This document shows positions 37,601 through 52,600 of a stretch of 64,000 nucleotides of DNA, in pieces; positions within the stretch are counted from its first letter, which is position 1; each line of letters opens with the position of its first letter. The notes under the pieces were generated by a model. It did not search any database. It saw only the letters and a program-made list of their open reading frames with translations, and was not told the DNA's origin. The DNA comes from Lytechinus pictus (lineage: Eukaryota > Echinodermata > Echinoidea > Temnopleuroida > Toxopneustidae): contig NC_087259.1 in the NCBI RefSeq assembly GCF_037042905.1, positions 20,418,501 to 20,482,500 on the forward strand. Direction: 5' to 3'. The position numbers and the translations under genes are program-made.

Positions 37601-40600
37601 AATCCGAGGATGAATATTTCCCATTATAATTTTTTTTTAAATGCCTGGCATATTTGTTTTATAATATATCCCTGTTACAGGTCAGAACAAAAGAACTCTG
37701 TGATCATGTTATAATTGGTCAGTCCACATTGATCTGGACAAAATATATATCGGCCTCGGTCTAGAACTACATGTATAAAGCTATTCAGATAAGACACCTG
37801 AGCTAACTACCCTCCTAGCCTCCAAATAGCTTCACTCATATGGTGTTCCTGTTAGCACACAGATTGTACTCCAGGTTGTGTTCACAATGTACTGTTATTG
37901 CGATTATTATTATGTATACCTCAGTCAAATATCCCCTGTAGCCGCCGTACAGCCGTTGCAACATTTTTTGTACCAGCTACATATGGGTGGTTTGAAAAAA
38001 AATAGAATGAAAAACTGTTTTCGACTTGCCGTACGGCGGCCGTAGAAGAAACTGAGGTATTACTGACATGTCGTTAAAAATGCTGAGCTCAGCGGAATTA
38101 GATTTGTGTCTGTGCCGTTGCATCACATGACTTACCTCCTGATCAAACCGTCTATTCTGTGTGTCCAAATGATTGAGTGCTTCAGGGGCAATTGGACACC
38201 AAAATGAAAACCTATTCTACTCTGACGTCATATGACTTATTTTTTTAATCTCTGTTGAGTTTCATTTTTCTGGTAAAATTATGATAAGTCATATGGAAGA
38301 GTAGATGAACTTATTGGAGACAAACTTTTAAGATAAGACCATGTCAGAAGAGACCAAATAGAAAGTAGATAAAGTGGGTGTAGTCCAAGAGGCAATCTAT
38401 CTTCAGGGCCCTGTCTTACAAAGAGTTGCGATTGATCCAATCAAACTCAACTGTATGGAAATCCATCAATGCCATAATTTTTTTATATATGAAATTTGCA
38501 CAAATTTCTTTTCAAACAGAGAAAAATCACACTGAATTTGTAAGACATCAATAAATGAACATATGTATGAATATGCTGCATATCTATAAATAATTTGAAC
38601 AAACATACTACATGGTATTTAGATGTTGAGGTTGCTGGCTTTTCATGTAGTTGATCGGATCAATCGCAAGTCTTTGTAAGACAGGGTCCAGGTGTACATG
38701 TTCGTGTATTTGACCAAACCCTTTTACCTTGTGCATTGTTCAGTAATCCTTGATCAATTAAAATGGATTTGAGGGCTTCCTATTAGAGGCTATTGATCCT
38801 ATAAGGTAACAAGAAATCAGCCTAACATTGAAGTACTTGTACTTGTACTGTAAGCTTAAAGGGAGTATATCCTTTGGGTCTTATTAACTGGAAGTCTGTG
38901 GTCTACCGTGTGTCAGGACTCATCTTCGATTATTTAGTTGATAAAAAATTATTTTCACACATGGAATTTCAGTTGCTGTTGCTCCTAAGGTGAAGAAAAG
39001 GCTGCCTGATTTCAAAGTACTGATCTCAACAACATTTTTTTTTCCTTTTGGTGGTCATGTCAAGTACCAGTATATAAGTCTCTAGCCTGTGACTGACATG
39101 TGCCTGTTTTCAAGACCCATCTATCATTCTCTTGTTGAAAAATAACCCATTTCACAAATGTTTCTGAAATGTGAATAACCCCAAAATATTTTGTTGTTGA
39201 TTCTATCTGGTGTTTAAAGACACTTTTCATTCCTTCAAAAATCAAAGAAAAAATCCTTCCATTTCCTTCTGAATGTTTCCATGGAGAACACCATTCTAGA
39301 GGCTTCAAGTATAAATTCTTGAATGTAGAATACCTGGGAACGAAATTCAACATACTGTATTTTCCTAATTAATGTCTTGAGATATAACTTTCCTCATTAG
39401 TCATCCACCTCATTAGGATTACAATCTCTTTTGTAGCTCATAACTCCAACGCTGAACACTTTAATTCACCTATTCTATCTTGCACTCTTCTGAAATACAA
39501 GTTCAGTCTTCACCTTCCATTCATTTCATCAGTATTCCATGTCTTTTAAAATCAAAAGGCTGTCTATGATACACAGTCAAACCTAACCTGTCTTAATCCA
39601 GGGGGGGGGGGGGGCACTCAAATTATTTTTTGATGGGGGTGTGCCTCACGAAATTCTGAAATGAGGGTCAAAGGAACTAACCACAAGGGTAAAATACAGG
39701 GTCTTGGGAACTAAATATATACCGGATGGTGTGAAAAACTGGGTCTACGTAACATAGGAATGGGATCGCGGTACAGTAAGTACGGTGCACGCTAGCACTG
39801 TGCATGTATATATGGGAGCTAGCGGTGCATGGAGCTGCTAGCGGAGGGAGTTGTGAAGCTGAGCGTGCAGCTCTCACATACGGTGCTCGCGCTGGACAAT
39901 TTTAGCAGGGCAAGGGAACTGAGATGTTTCGTAACGGGGGTCTGGCGAGCGGGACGGGGCGGCTTCTGAACGGAACTTTTGTCATTCGGAGTATCTAGAG
40001 AACTGAAAATTACTCTGAAAAAGGGGGTCATCAAAGCGTCACATCCCCGTACCACCAATATATGTGAGTGCCCCCCCCCCCCCCCGGTCTTAATGGCCAC
40101 CTGTCTCTAATGAAAACCTGTCTTTAGTGGCCACCAATGTTGTCTCCCATATGAATGTGATAGAGAACCTGTCTATGAAGGCCACCTGTCTCTAGTGGCC
40201 ACTTTTTCTGTATCCATTGCATGGCCTTGATAGACGGGTTGGACTGTATTTCAAAAGAGGTACTTTGAATCTGATCTGAGCAAAGAGTCTCAAATTAATC
40301 CCAAGCAATTACTCCAATGTCCACATAATACAATTATGAACTTTGATGAGAGTCATAGAGAACATGAATGAAAGAAAGAATCAAGCAAGAATCTTGTCGC
40401 AGGAAATGGGGAAACGAGATAACGAATATCCAGAGGGGAATCCCGTTTTATCTTCGCTCTCTGACAGATTTTAATGTCTTGTTTGAAAGAGTCAGTTGGG
40501 TTACATGCGTTCACACAGAATAAAATGTTAGGGTGTGAATTTGTGTTTTCCCTTTATTCATGTTTCCCTTCATATGAGCATTGGTGTTAGAAGGTTGGTC

Positions 40601-43600
40601 TATTATTACTGCAAATACATGTACACAGAAGATGATTATGATAGATACAAATGTAATGTTATTTAATAGAATGTTATGTATTTTTCAATTAGTTACCTAT
40701 TTATGATGGAATATAGAGTAGAAAAAATGTGGGCTTTGTAGTACAAATACTAAATAAAAAGGAAAAAGAGAACAATGATCTAGAACGTTAACTTAAAAGA
40801 AAAATCCATAAAAGGTGTATTTGTAGCAAAATTCTCATGCAAACTCACAAATAATATCCCTTTTTGAAGTTTTTGTTTGGTTGAAACATTTCTAATGAAA
40901 GATGCTATGATTTTCATGCAAGCAATCAAGGTTTTAAGTTTTCATTTCTTGACTGTGTGAATGAAAGAAGTTATTGGAGACAATTACAGTTTGAGTTTAA
41001 TGAGGACCTTTCAGAGGGTTCAACGAGATGAGTTCCAACAGATGCCTGCTCCGTGCTGAAGAACTAAGCAAATCCAATTTAAACCAAATTATTAGTTTTG
41101 TATCGGCCGACTTTTGCATTATTGGCTCCTGTAATATTTCTTATTGGGATTACTATTGAGATACTCTGCATGAGTCTCAGTCTGAATGAGTATTAATTTC
41201 TTGTCTCATAAGAAGATGGATTTTAATCTTATCAATGCTAGTAGCACTGAGCAATCTTTAATGGGATGATCCAGCTTCATCAAAAGTAGACAAACTTTTT
41301 TATGCGAAAAGACAAATACCATATTCTTCCTATACAACCAACAAACAATTCCTGAACACATTTAAAGGGGAAGTTCACCCTAAAAAAAAATTATTGAAAG
41401 CATATCAGAAAAAATAATTAAAAAATATTGCCAAAGCTTTGAGAAAAATCCATCAAAGAATTTAAAAGTTAAAGTATAATTTTAATTACCGGTATTTGAT
41501 TTTGTGACGTCATATGCAAGCAGCATTCGTACATTGGCAACAGTATAAAATCAATGAAATGTCATTTTCTCAGAAAATTGAAACAAATATTTTCACCCTC
41601 GATCGTGAAAAGAAAACAAAAATAAGTCATCAGGAACCATTAAAAAAATGAAATTCATGTATTTTGTATTATATGGGGCAACGGCTCATTTATGACCTTA
41701 CAAATCCAAAACTTAAAATTCTAATAACTTTCTTAATCTTTAACGGATTTTCTTCAAACCTTCACCAATATTTTTTATTAATTTTTCTGCTATTTTTATT
41801 ACAAACTTTTCTTCAGGGTGAACTTCCCTTTTAAGCTGAAGTAGAGACTTATAAAAAAAGTGTGGTTTAGAGTTATGCTTAACAGCAATGTGCATAAGAA
41901 TAACTTTCTTAAATTTCTTGGACCTTCATGGTGGACAGATCCCCAGTTACGTTTTTAAAGCAATCTCAAATGGGAGATTTTTCATTGACCATTTTGTCAG
42001 GGATTTTCACGGCTCTCAGCCAATCTGATGTAAGGATTTCAGTAGGTTACAACAAATAGTGAGTGGAAATTACTGGCTAGATTTTTTTTCAAGAAATGCT
42101 CCTAAGGGCTCAGCTAAGTCTGTACGTACCTTAATCTGCTCACTATTTTAACATCCCTGACCCTAAGTTAAGAGCCTAAACAAATTGCTTCCATCAAGGA
42201 ACTCCTTCCATGTTATTTCGTGTACCTGGAAATTTAAAGGGATGACCCCATTGACAGTTGCGTGAGGACATGTGCTTAGTACATAGCATGACTAATATGC
42301 CAGGAGCGACAAACCAAACAATCCAAATTGAAGCGTCTCGTCATATGTCTAGCTAGAAGTCCATGATTTAGTTGTCATGGCGTTTGTAGACTCTGAATTC
42401 ACATTGGTGTGACAAAGTCCAAAAGTTCAGTTCTAGGTAAAAAAAAAAATTGGACAAAGAAATGCAAGATGATATATCATTGATATATCATCAAGTATAT
42501 ATCATTGATATATCATCAAGTATATACATGTATGACAGAATATCTCTATTTACCAAACCATACATTTGAAAACCTTGAATAGGAAAAATAGAGCATTCGG
42601 CCAAGCTGTTCTAATATCACTTTATCAGATTAAATATGACACACTTTTTTATTAAAAAAAACAAAATATTTGGAACTCGATAGGTGACATGATAGTAGTA
42701 AAACCTTTAAAAATCATATATACTTTTTATATCAACTGCACTCGTGCATTTGACATGACATAGATATAAGCATTCATTTGCTGTTAAGAGATATTCTGAT
42801 GGGATTGAACCAGTTTCTCTAACTTTTGATGGTTTGAATGGTGGTAGTAAATTTACCTTTACTTTGCTTCCTCCATTTTAATGTTTATTTTGCAGCTATT
42901 CTGCAAATCAGACTCTTTTAAAAATAATGAAATATTAATGCAATGTTTCATTAAGGAAAGGTTACCCCTTACACATACACTATTTAATGTTGCAATTTTT
43001 ATGCCCCCGCAGACAAAGTCCGGAGAAGTCTGGAGGAGGCATAAAGCGTTGCCCCTGTCCGTCCGTCCCCCCACTTGGTTTCCGCACAATAACTCAAAAA
43101 ATATTTAATTGATTTAAAAAATGTTTGGTGTGTAGGTAGATGACACCAAAATACAGGCTAAGTTCGAATTCGGAGTCCGCAGGTCAAAGGTCACAGCTCA
43201 TATATGCAAGTTGGTTCAAAGGTCTAAATTTGTTCATTTTATATATATGCATATATATTGGTTTCTGCACAATATTAAGTTCAATTATATTGAATTAATT
43301 TCTGATCGCATTAAGCGGGGGCAATTGTGTCCTTTGGACACGTCAAATTTCTAGTTTTTGATAAACAGTGCTTTTTCCAGGGAACAATTTTCCTGGTATC
43401 GCATCGCACTTTGCTCCACATTTTTTAAGTCTTATATTATTATAATTCATATGTAGCAGATTCTTACGTAAGGGTGTACAGAACTTAGTTGGGAGCTTTT
43501 CTCTTATGACCCAAAAAATGCTAAATCATATTTGACACGTAAAGTTATTCGCTGCTCTAACTTTATTTGCATAATCTTTAAATTGCTGCACCAATATTTT

Positions 43601-46600
43601 TCTTGTATTACCTGTATGTAGATGAAACTTTAGATGCTCTGATATTGATAGACTTTAAGGCTCATCCCTGTTTATTATACTCCTCGTTCAAAATGCATGA
43701 TTTGCAATGTAGCCATAATATTGCAGTACAATAGGCATATGTGTTTTAGAAATGCTTTACTGATATGCATCTTAGATATTACTGCAATGTTATAATATTA
43801 CAATGTTGAAGTATTGACATATGAATATGGTATCTGTTTGATAGAGTTGTCAAGTATATAGGCCTACATCCTCATTTTTTTTAGTCCCAACAGGTGATGT
43901 TTGACCATTTTTTGTTTGATTCTGACTCACTTTAAACTTAAACCTTTTCATGGGATACAAGTAGGTCACACGCATGGAGAGGCCAGGTTTTCTTTTTTCT
44001 TTCAAATATCCTGTTTGACTACAGATGGAGAATACTGAAAATTTAATTTCAAAACTTGGGTTGAAAATAGACCTAGGTTTCTGGATACAATCAACATCTG
44101 TGTGGATGATAATTTCCTGTCCAAGACATGTGTATGAAATAATGTTTTTTGCTCTTTTTTTTCTATCTCTCATTCCCTAGATTCTTGATTTAAAAGACTT
44201 TAAAGACTTTTTGAAATCATTGCTTAATTTGATTACGAGAATATGACTTTAACATTGAACTTGCAGAGTTTCTACTGGAATGATCTTCTACTTTGGAGGC
44301 CCGGCGTATTTGACCTTGTACATGAAAGATGGTAGACTCGTCCTGGGTTTGAATACAAGGGTAAGTTTAAATGTGCAAAATTGTTGGTTAAAGGATGTTT
44401 CATGTGAAAATAGGCGGTGAGGACTTTTGCTACTTGAAAAGAAAAAGAGTTACAGATGAACACGTAATAGATCTAAATGTGCAAGTCAGAAACTGGTCGA
44501 AAATCAGGTTTATGCTGATGTTGCATATAATCTCATCCAGCGGTAGGGCCGGGAAACCTCATCACGAGGTGCTAAAATGAAGTCAAACATCATAGCAATT
44601 ACCAAAAGTACCTTGTCAAAGTTTGTCAGGGGGCACCTCCCCCTAGCATATGGTCATAATTGCAACCTGTTCTAGCAGTGAGCCCCTGTTTATTTTTAAT
44701 GGACACTATTTTTTCATTTTACCAGTAATTTCATTTCATATGTAGTGCCTATGAGTGACAGTGTAGTTTGTTTGTGGTCCATTATTCAGGACTTTGAAGC
44801 TATCTCAAAGAATGTTTTGAAAACTTATCTTAGTCTGAACCTAATTTGTCATAATTGTAAACATACTTAAGCTTAATTTTTTAAATCTTAATTGTAATTT
44901 AAAACTTGATCTACATCTGAATCTAAGATCGACATCTGAATCTAAATCTATAACAGTTAATCTTTATCTTAATCTTGATCTGAATCCTTATTGTAGTCTT
45001 GTTCTTGATCTGAGTCTAGGTTCAGTCTTATTGTACTAGTCTTATCGTAGTCTTGGTCTTGATTCTAGTAGTAACATAATCTTCATCGCAGGGCCCGCTG
45101 GGAGAACAGTTTTCGGAACTGAAGCGGCTACCCTGGGTAAATATACCGCTATTATTATTATTATTATCGATCGGCATGACTTATTTCATTATACAACAGG
45201 GAACTGGTGAAGGGGCCTTTAACACGACAACGGTTTCTGGTTTTGATAATGGAGAGTGGCACTATGTGAGGATAAGAAGAGATGGAGCTGTAGCATCTCT
45301 GGAGGACGATACAGGAGCAAAGCTAGCCAGAGTCACTTATTGTAAGTATTAGCCTAATGGAATGAAAAATTACTAGGGCACATACCAGGGGTCTGATTCA
45401 TAAAACTTGTTATAATTAAAAAAAATGCAATGTTAGTTAAAAGCTACTGAAATCCCAATCTGATTGGCTGATAGTAAATTTGTTATAGAAATTGTGCAGT
45501 AGCTTTTAACTTTTATACTGTAAATTTGATATTATAACAATTTTTATGAAACTGACTCATGAGGTAGATCATTATAGTGTTGAGTTTATCATAATATGAA
45601 GGCTTGATGTCCCTCATTTTAACAGGGGTATTTATTTCTTCTTTTCAGCTGGTTTAGCCCAGACCCTGAATGCTGGAGAGCTCTTCATTGGTGGTGTCAG
45701 GGATACTAACACCATCACCCAACCCTTCCCAGAAACCAATCTTCCGTCATTGAGGGCGTGCTTTGAAGAGCTTCGTTTCGTCACCTACAGCATCTCCTCG
45801 GAACCCCCAGAGTTGATCGATTTTGATACTCAGTTCACATCAGAAAGGTGAGTGAATTCTCATCGCTTAATTCTAGGTTCACATTGTGAAATTTCATCAC
45901 CAAATACCCATTTCTCATCTAAAAACTGAGTGAGTTTACATCACCAAACATCCATTTCATATTCCGTTAAATGTGTTAACATATCTAATTGCCCAGATCA
46001 CTCCAGAAAGATTGGTTTAATAATTTTGATCACGAAATACCCAGTTCACATCTGAGAAGTGAATTTTCATCTTATTTTGGAAAAGTGAGTTTTCATCTCA
46101 AATTTTCAAGCTTACAATAGCAAGATGAATGAATTTCCATCACAAAATACCCAGTTCACATCCAAGATATGAGTGAATTTTCAATGCATAGCCCAAAGCC
46201 TCATAATCATACATTTTCTGGTAGATGCAGAGATAAAAATGATTAAAACTAATCATATAGAGATGACAAGGCCTCTCTTCATGAAAAACGTATTTACGAT
46301 AACGTACAATGCATAAACGCTCTAGGGACCAAAGGTGACTGCATGATTCTAGTATTATCTCAACACCAACTCTGTACAGCCAACCTCATTGGGTACATGA
46401 GAGCAATCATACGATGGTTGGAGATCATATGAACACAGTCCCTGCAGAGCAATGGCATAAGCAATGCCCCAGAGATCATGAAAAATTATATGGTTATCAT
46501 CTGGGTGTTTGTAGTTCAAAGAGTTCTAAGAATTAGCATTTAATAAAAAGCCACCATATTATTCATACTGGTATTTTATCTATTTTCATACATTTATATA

Positions 46601-49600
46601 ATTATGAAATGCCACCATTATAATTCTGTTTTTGTTTGTATTTTAATCATTTGTATGTGTTTATTTCATTGTTACTAGCTAATCAGTATATTTTATTTTT
46701 TTCTTTGGTGGGGGTGGTTTAAAATTTATCACTAAACTCTGTGGTATGTTTCACTTAACCTTGCAATCAGGCTTTGCATGAAAAGTTAAAAGATTTTGAG
46801 ACATCATAATCCATGATTGATTGAACACATTGAAGAGTGCTTCAATGAGTAATATACAAGTGCATATTACTCTTATAATTATGAACAGTCTTTCAAGGAT
46901 TTCAGATGAACTTCATCGATGATTCAACGAAATTGTGGAGTTTGATACAGGGTCAAGACAGATAGCAGTTTTCATAATTTTGTAGGCTCTATATTCACGC
47001 TCTAATAATTTATATGATATTTTCATTATTCTGTTGGTTTTTTTTCGTTTTAATTGTACATGAATATGGCCTTGTGAATAATTTTATCAAGCAATATGTG
47101 TTTTGTTTTAAAATGTGAATGCAAATGGTTTCGTTAGAATTATTTTTATGAAAAAAAAGTGGATGAGAGGAGAGAAGGTGAGGGAAAGAGAAAGAGGGAG
47201 AGAGATAGAGAGCCAGACAGACAGAGTCAGACAGGGACATAGAGGCCGATAGAGAGAAAAGGGTAAGTAGAGAGAGAGAGAGAGACAAACAGAAAAGTAA
47301 GGGGGAATAATCAGACCTACATGTATAATGTACATGTAGACAACATGAGGATTCAGAAGTTCATTATTTTATCAAAACCAACATTATCTTTCAGGAATGT
47401 CTCCCACGGTGGGTGCTACCCCTCCCAGCTGTGTGAGCCGACCTGCCCTGCCCCCTCCCAGACGTGTGACTTTGACTGCAGCTGTGCCTCTGGGTTCCGT
47501 CAGGTCTCCAGCGCCCCTCTCTCATGTGAAAACATCAATGACTGTTTACCAGATCCTTGTCTTAATGGTGCAACCTGTATGGATGGTATACAGGATTATA
47601 CATGTCAATGTACATTGGAATTCAATAAGGGTGAGTCTGATATACAGATAATGAAAGCATAGCACACAAAAAATGATAAGCAGAATAGTTCCACCTATCA
47701 TAGATGTTTCAGTGGTAATTCTTTTAATTTCCATTTCTTTTGGTTTGACAATTGATTCAATAATCAAAATTGAATGCAATTTAGATTTACCCAATTTAAC
47801 ATTTTTGCAGGCGTTGAAAAGTCTTGTATTTGAGGTTATTACTCAACTGATTGTTTTCTTCTTTCATCCTGAGATCGAACTGGATTTAGGCAAAAATTAT
47901 AAAAGGATGAAGTGTTATTCCGACATTCCTCTTAGAATTCCTCTAGATCTTTCTGGTTCAGTGCAAGATTGCTGTGAAAAGCTGACGTGATATGCCTTTA
48001 AGTGCAAAAGGAAATACCAGTAGCTTCTAATTAAGCTTTTATCTGCTGTGAGAGTGTGACATCCCCCCGTTTACTGCTTGCTACCGTCGATCTCAAGCAA
48101 ATTAGATTGATGATGATAGCACGTCGAGTGTGATACTGTTTGAACTGTGCCCCTCTAAGCTAATACTGGATGTCAATAATGATATTGTCATGGCACTGTT
48201 GGGTAGCGTCAGTTGATGAGTTGGACGTGGTGCAATGAGGACCTCTATGCAAGATGACTCTTATGGTGTGTGTGGATAGAGGCTTTAGAGCTTTTCAGTA
48301 CTGATGTGAATATATTTGTATGGTGTCTGCAATGGGGATTTCTTCATTTTCGAGGAGGACATGTTGTTGGAAATCATATTTGATACTTGGAATATTCAGT
48401 TGCTTACTTGGTAAGGTGCTCTATAGATAAATATAAGAGATATTTTCTGTTAATGATTTTTGGAATAGTGTATTTGTAAATCCTATTAATTGATTTGATT
48501 AATTGGCAATCATTGCATTTTGTAATCATGATATAATTTCCCCTTTCATGAGGGCACATAGAGCCTTATTTCCTAATTTCCATTCTAGAGGGGAACTTCA
48601 ACCTGATAATAAAATGGTTTTATTAAAAGCCGAAAAATAGAGAAAAATATTGGTGATGGTTTGACAGTTATGAATGTTTAAAATTTGATATGTCACAAAT
48701 GAGCAAAATGTTTGTATATCATTTTCTTTTTATAAAATTTAATCGTTGGGTGGATATATCATCAGACACATCATTTCTTTCCCTCTTCTATAAGAAAAAT
48801 ATGTTCATTCATCATGGTCCATTTAAAATGAAATTTATGGAATTTAATGCATGATTTATGGACAGCTGCTCGCATAATAAGACATCAAAAGTCACAAAAA
48901 ATTTCAAATTTTATATTTTATTCTTTGATGGATTTTCATCAAACCTTCACCAATTTTTTTACTCTTAAATCAACTTATCAGGGTGAACTTCCCCTTTAAC
49001 TCAGAGAAATGCACCTTTGTTGCTGTGCGTTTACTCTGCAGCTACAGGTGGTGTCATTTTTTTCCCATTTTTGTTTATTTGTTTAAGTGATGTTAGAACA
49101 TGCTCTGCAAATACAGATTTTCACTTTGTTAGAGTTTTTGCCAAAAGCAGGCCAATTGAATATTGAATTACAATGCACATGTGGTCATGCATCTGGTTGT
49201 AATTGGAATGGTAATACCCAATATTGATTTCTGCATGGCAGCAAAGCAAGGGTGGTAGAGCCCACTTCACAATGGGATTCTATGGACTGATAGTGATTGA
49301 AGCTCAGTGGGAATGGCACATGCTGCCCATTCCGAGGGACTAATCGTGTTTTGGATGCAGCAGACTGCCTCGTTAATGGAAGTTAATGTACTGGGAGCTT
49401 TGGAACAACATACACACTCTAAAGAAAAGGTGTTTTAGTCTATAATAGCAAGCACATTTCATGTCTAGGGGGTCTAGGGGCCCGTTTCATATTAAGGACT
49501 TGCAACTTTGCCATAATGGCAACTGCCATGGTAACGGGGCTCAGCAGCCAATCAAAATCAAGGTTTCCATGGTAGTTGCCATAATGGCAATGTTACATCA

Positions 49601-52600
49601 GTTGCAAGTCCTTTATGAAACAAGCCCTACATTGGCAGTTTATGGAAAGTCACAAACCTTGAGGACAGCAATTTGAAGCTCAAATCCACCTTGCAGTATC
49701 AATAAATGCCCTTTTAAAATAGTGTTATGATAGCATATATATAATACATGTCAGCGAAGCTTGCATCTATTTAGTATTCCTATGTTTGTTCTTGTTGATC
49801 TGTGTAAATTGAAGTGTTATGCTTCAGTGGTTCTTACTCATCTTGTATCAGAGGGTCTGATTTTTAATCTCACTACAGCACTATACTCTACTTGAATCTA
49901 TTAGCATGACATCTGCCACTCCCCACCAAGAAGTTAAATGGGTACCTGGTACTAAACAAATGTCAGTGTATTTAGAATTAGCAATTTCAGCTACTTGACT
50001 GTTAATTAATTCCATGGGAGTCAAGCCTGTCCACACACCAGAGCATGGAGCAAGCCAAAAGGGATACCCTGGTCCCTGGGCAAAGAAATATCCCTTAAAA
50101 ATGCACCCAGAGACCTCGCTATTGCGATCAACACCATTCAACCTTAAAGGACAAGTCCACCCCAACAAAAACTTGATTCGAATAAAAAGAGAAAAATTCA
50201 ACAAGCATAACACTGAAAATTTCATCAAAATCGGATGTAAAATAAGAAAGTTATGACATTTTAAAGTTTTGCTTCATTTCACAAAAGAGTTATATGCACA
50301 TCCCGGTCGGTATGCAAATGAGGGAACTGATGACATCACTCACTCACTATTTCTTTTGTATTTTATTATATGAATTATGAAATATTTTGATTTTCTCGTC
50401 ATTGTCATGTGAAATGAAGTTTCATTCCTCCCTGAATACGTGGAATTCCATTATTCTAACATTTTGTGGTTCAGGCAAGGAGGTCCTAATCGTCAAATTC
50501 GTAAAAATTGAAATATTGTATAATTCAAACAATAAAAAACAAAAGAAATAGTGAGTGAGTGACATCATCGACTCTCTAATTTGGATGTAACTGGCTCGTT
50601 CATATAACTATTTTGTTAAAAATAAGCGAAACTTTGAAATGTCATAACTTTCTTATTTTACATCCGATTTTGATGAAATTTTCAGCATTGTGCTTGTCTG
50701 ATTTTTCTCTATTGATTCAAATCAACATTTTTTTGGGGTGGACTTGACCTTTAAGGAGTCTGGGGGGATTCCTCCAACCCCCTATCCTCCCCTCCATTCT
50801 TCTAAGGCATCTAATAATTATGATTTTTTTTTTACAGGAAAGAACTGTTCCATCCCAAACTTCTGCATCCCTGACCAGTGCCAGAATGGAGCCACTTGCA
50901 ATGACAACATAGAGGGATTCAACTGCACATGCCCACCAGGATTTGAAGGTCAACTATGCGAGACTGAAATCGATGAGTGTCTGAGTGACCCCTGTCGTAA
51001 TGGCGCCATGTGTGTCGACCTTGTTGCTAGTTTTGACTGCAACTGCCTTCCAGGTGAGAATTTTTTTTTAATGTTTAACATGAAAAGTCATACACCAACT
51101 TGTTTTCAATATTATTTCCAGTATTTTTGTATCTTATTTACTTCCAAACAAATGGCATGTTGGTAACTTGTGTCATGTTAAGAAATGGAACCATGCATTA
51201 TATTTGTCTGTAGCTAGCTGTTCTACAAGTAAAGTCCTTGAGCTAAGATGTTACTTTTTTTAGGAGATTGAAGAAGTATGAAGAATGGTCGAATAAAATA
51301 TGAACATGAACTTGACTTTTTTTTCATTGAATAAAATGAGTAAACAGTTATGCCTATTGACATCAAAATTATATTGCATCATTTATGCAGATTTGAAAAG
51401 TTCATCTCCTAAAATTAGGAAAAATAAATAACATGCACAAAATTGTCAATTTTCCATGAATGCCAGTGCTTCATTTTAAAAATGATTTTATTTTACTGAA
51501 GACAATAGCTGATATTTTTAATTTTGTTAATCTTACTTGTAACACCTGAATGTGTTCGAATGACTAGATAACCTTTGACCTTTGTTTCAATGTCAAAGGT
51601 TACACTGGAGTTCAATGTGAGCTTGAGATAGATGAATGTGCCTCTGATCCTTGCTTTAATGGAGCGACTTGCAATGATTACCTCAACTACTGGAACTGTA
51701 CATGCGCACCAGGATGGGAAGGTGAGACATTTTTTTTCTCATTCAGCTACCTCTCGACATACCTATGTAGAATATTCAATATTTTTGGATTTTTAAGCAT
51801 GGCACACATTGGTATTAATAGTGCCTATTGCATTTTCATTTATTTGGTGCAAAATAAAAGAGCAATGTAGATAAAATACCTTGCTGAAGCCTGGGCCAGG
51901 AATCAAGCCCCGGACTACATCGCGTATTCGGTCGGAGTTGGCCACTCGGCTGTATCTACAGCCACAAGAATCAATTTTCATATGGGTCAGTGAAGTTAGG
52001 GAAGTCAGGAACTTGAAAAGCTAAAGACCATCAGAGCTGCTTTTAAGAGGAATTTGAATTAGCCAAGAGACAAAAACATGGAGACTGATAATAAAATGAA
52101 GGAAGAGACAGAGAGATAGAAAGAGATATACAAATGTAGGTATATCTAATATGAAGTGGAGTGGGGAAAACAGACAGGAGAAAATGAAACAGATGATGAA
52201 TTGGAGAGAGAGATAGAGAGAGAGACATACAGTCAAAAGCAGGATGACATATAAATGTAGAGAAAGAGAGAGAGAGAGACATACAGGCACTCGGATGAAC
52301 TAAATGGAGAGAGAGTTCCGAAATTATAAAACAAGGGATTAATTCCAAAAATTTATAGTTTTGAGGCATTGTGGAGGTAATTTAGATATCTGTCAGCACC
52401 TGTCTTCTCGCCTTCAATAAATGTGCCTAAGTTTGGTTGCATTGGCTTGAGCGTTGATTGATGGGGATTACCTGTGCTGAGTTTATTAGGATTATCAAGT
52501 GTTATTTTTGTTGCATGCATGCAATTGCTCTGAGCCTAAAATGGTATTTCCATTTGTTGTTGGGGCACAGTGGTATTTAGAACAATTTCCCCCCTAATTT

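Larger units (their letters stand above)
34636..44266 (+). other. Intron 4 (9.6 kb): densely populated by repeats
   Basis: Splits LamG 2 after FRFR. Holds a SINE, several MITE-like elements, a nested hAT-like insertion and a DR1-bearing repeat, each listed separately. No additional LamG or EGF coding sequence was found. Confidence 0.6.
47631..50837 (+). other. Intron 8 (3.2 kb)
   Basis: Contains two TTAA-type palindromic elements and one 150-bp palindrome, listed separately. A plus-strand frame at 47673-47990 has no recognisable content. Confidence 0.5.
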
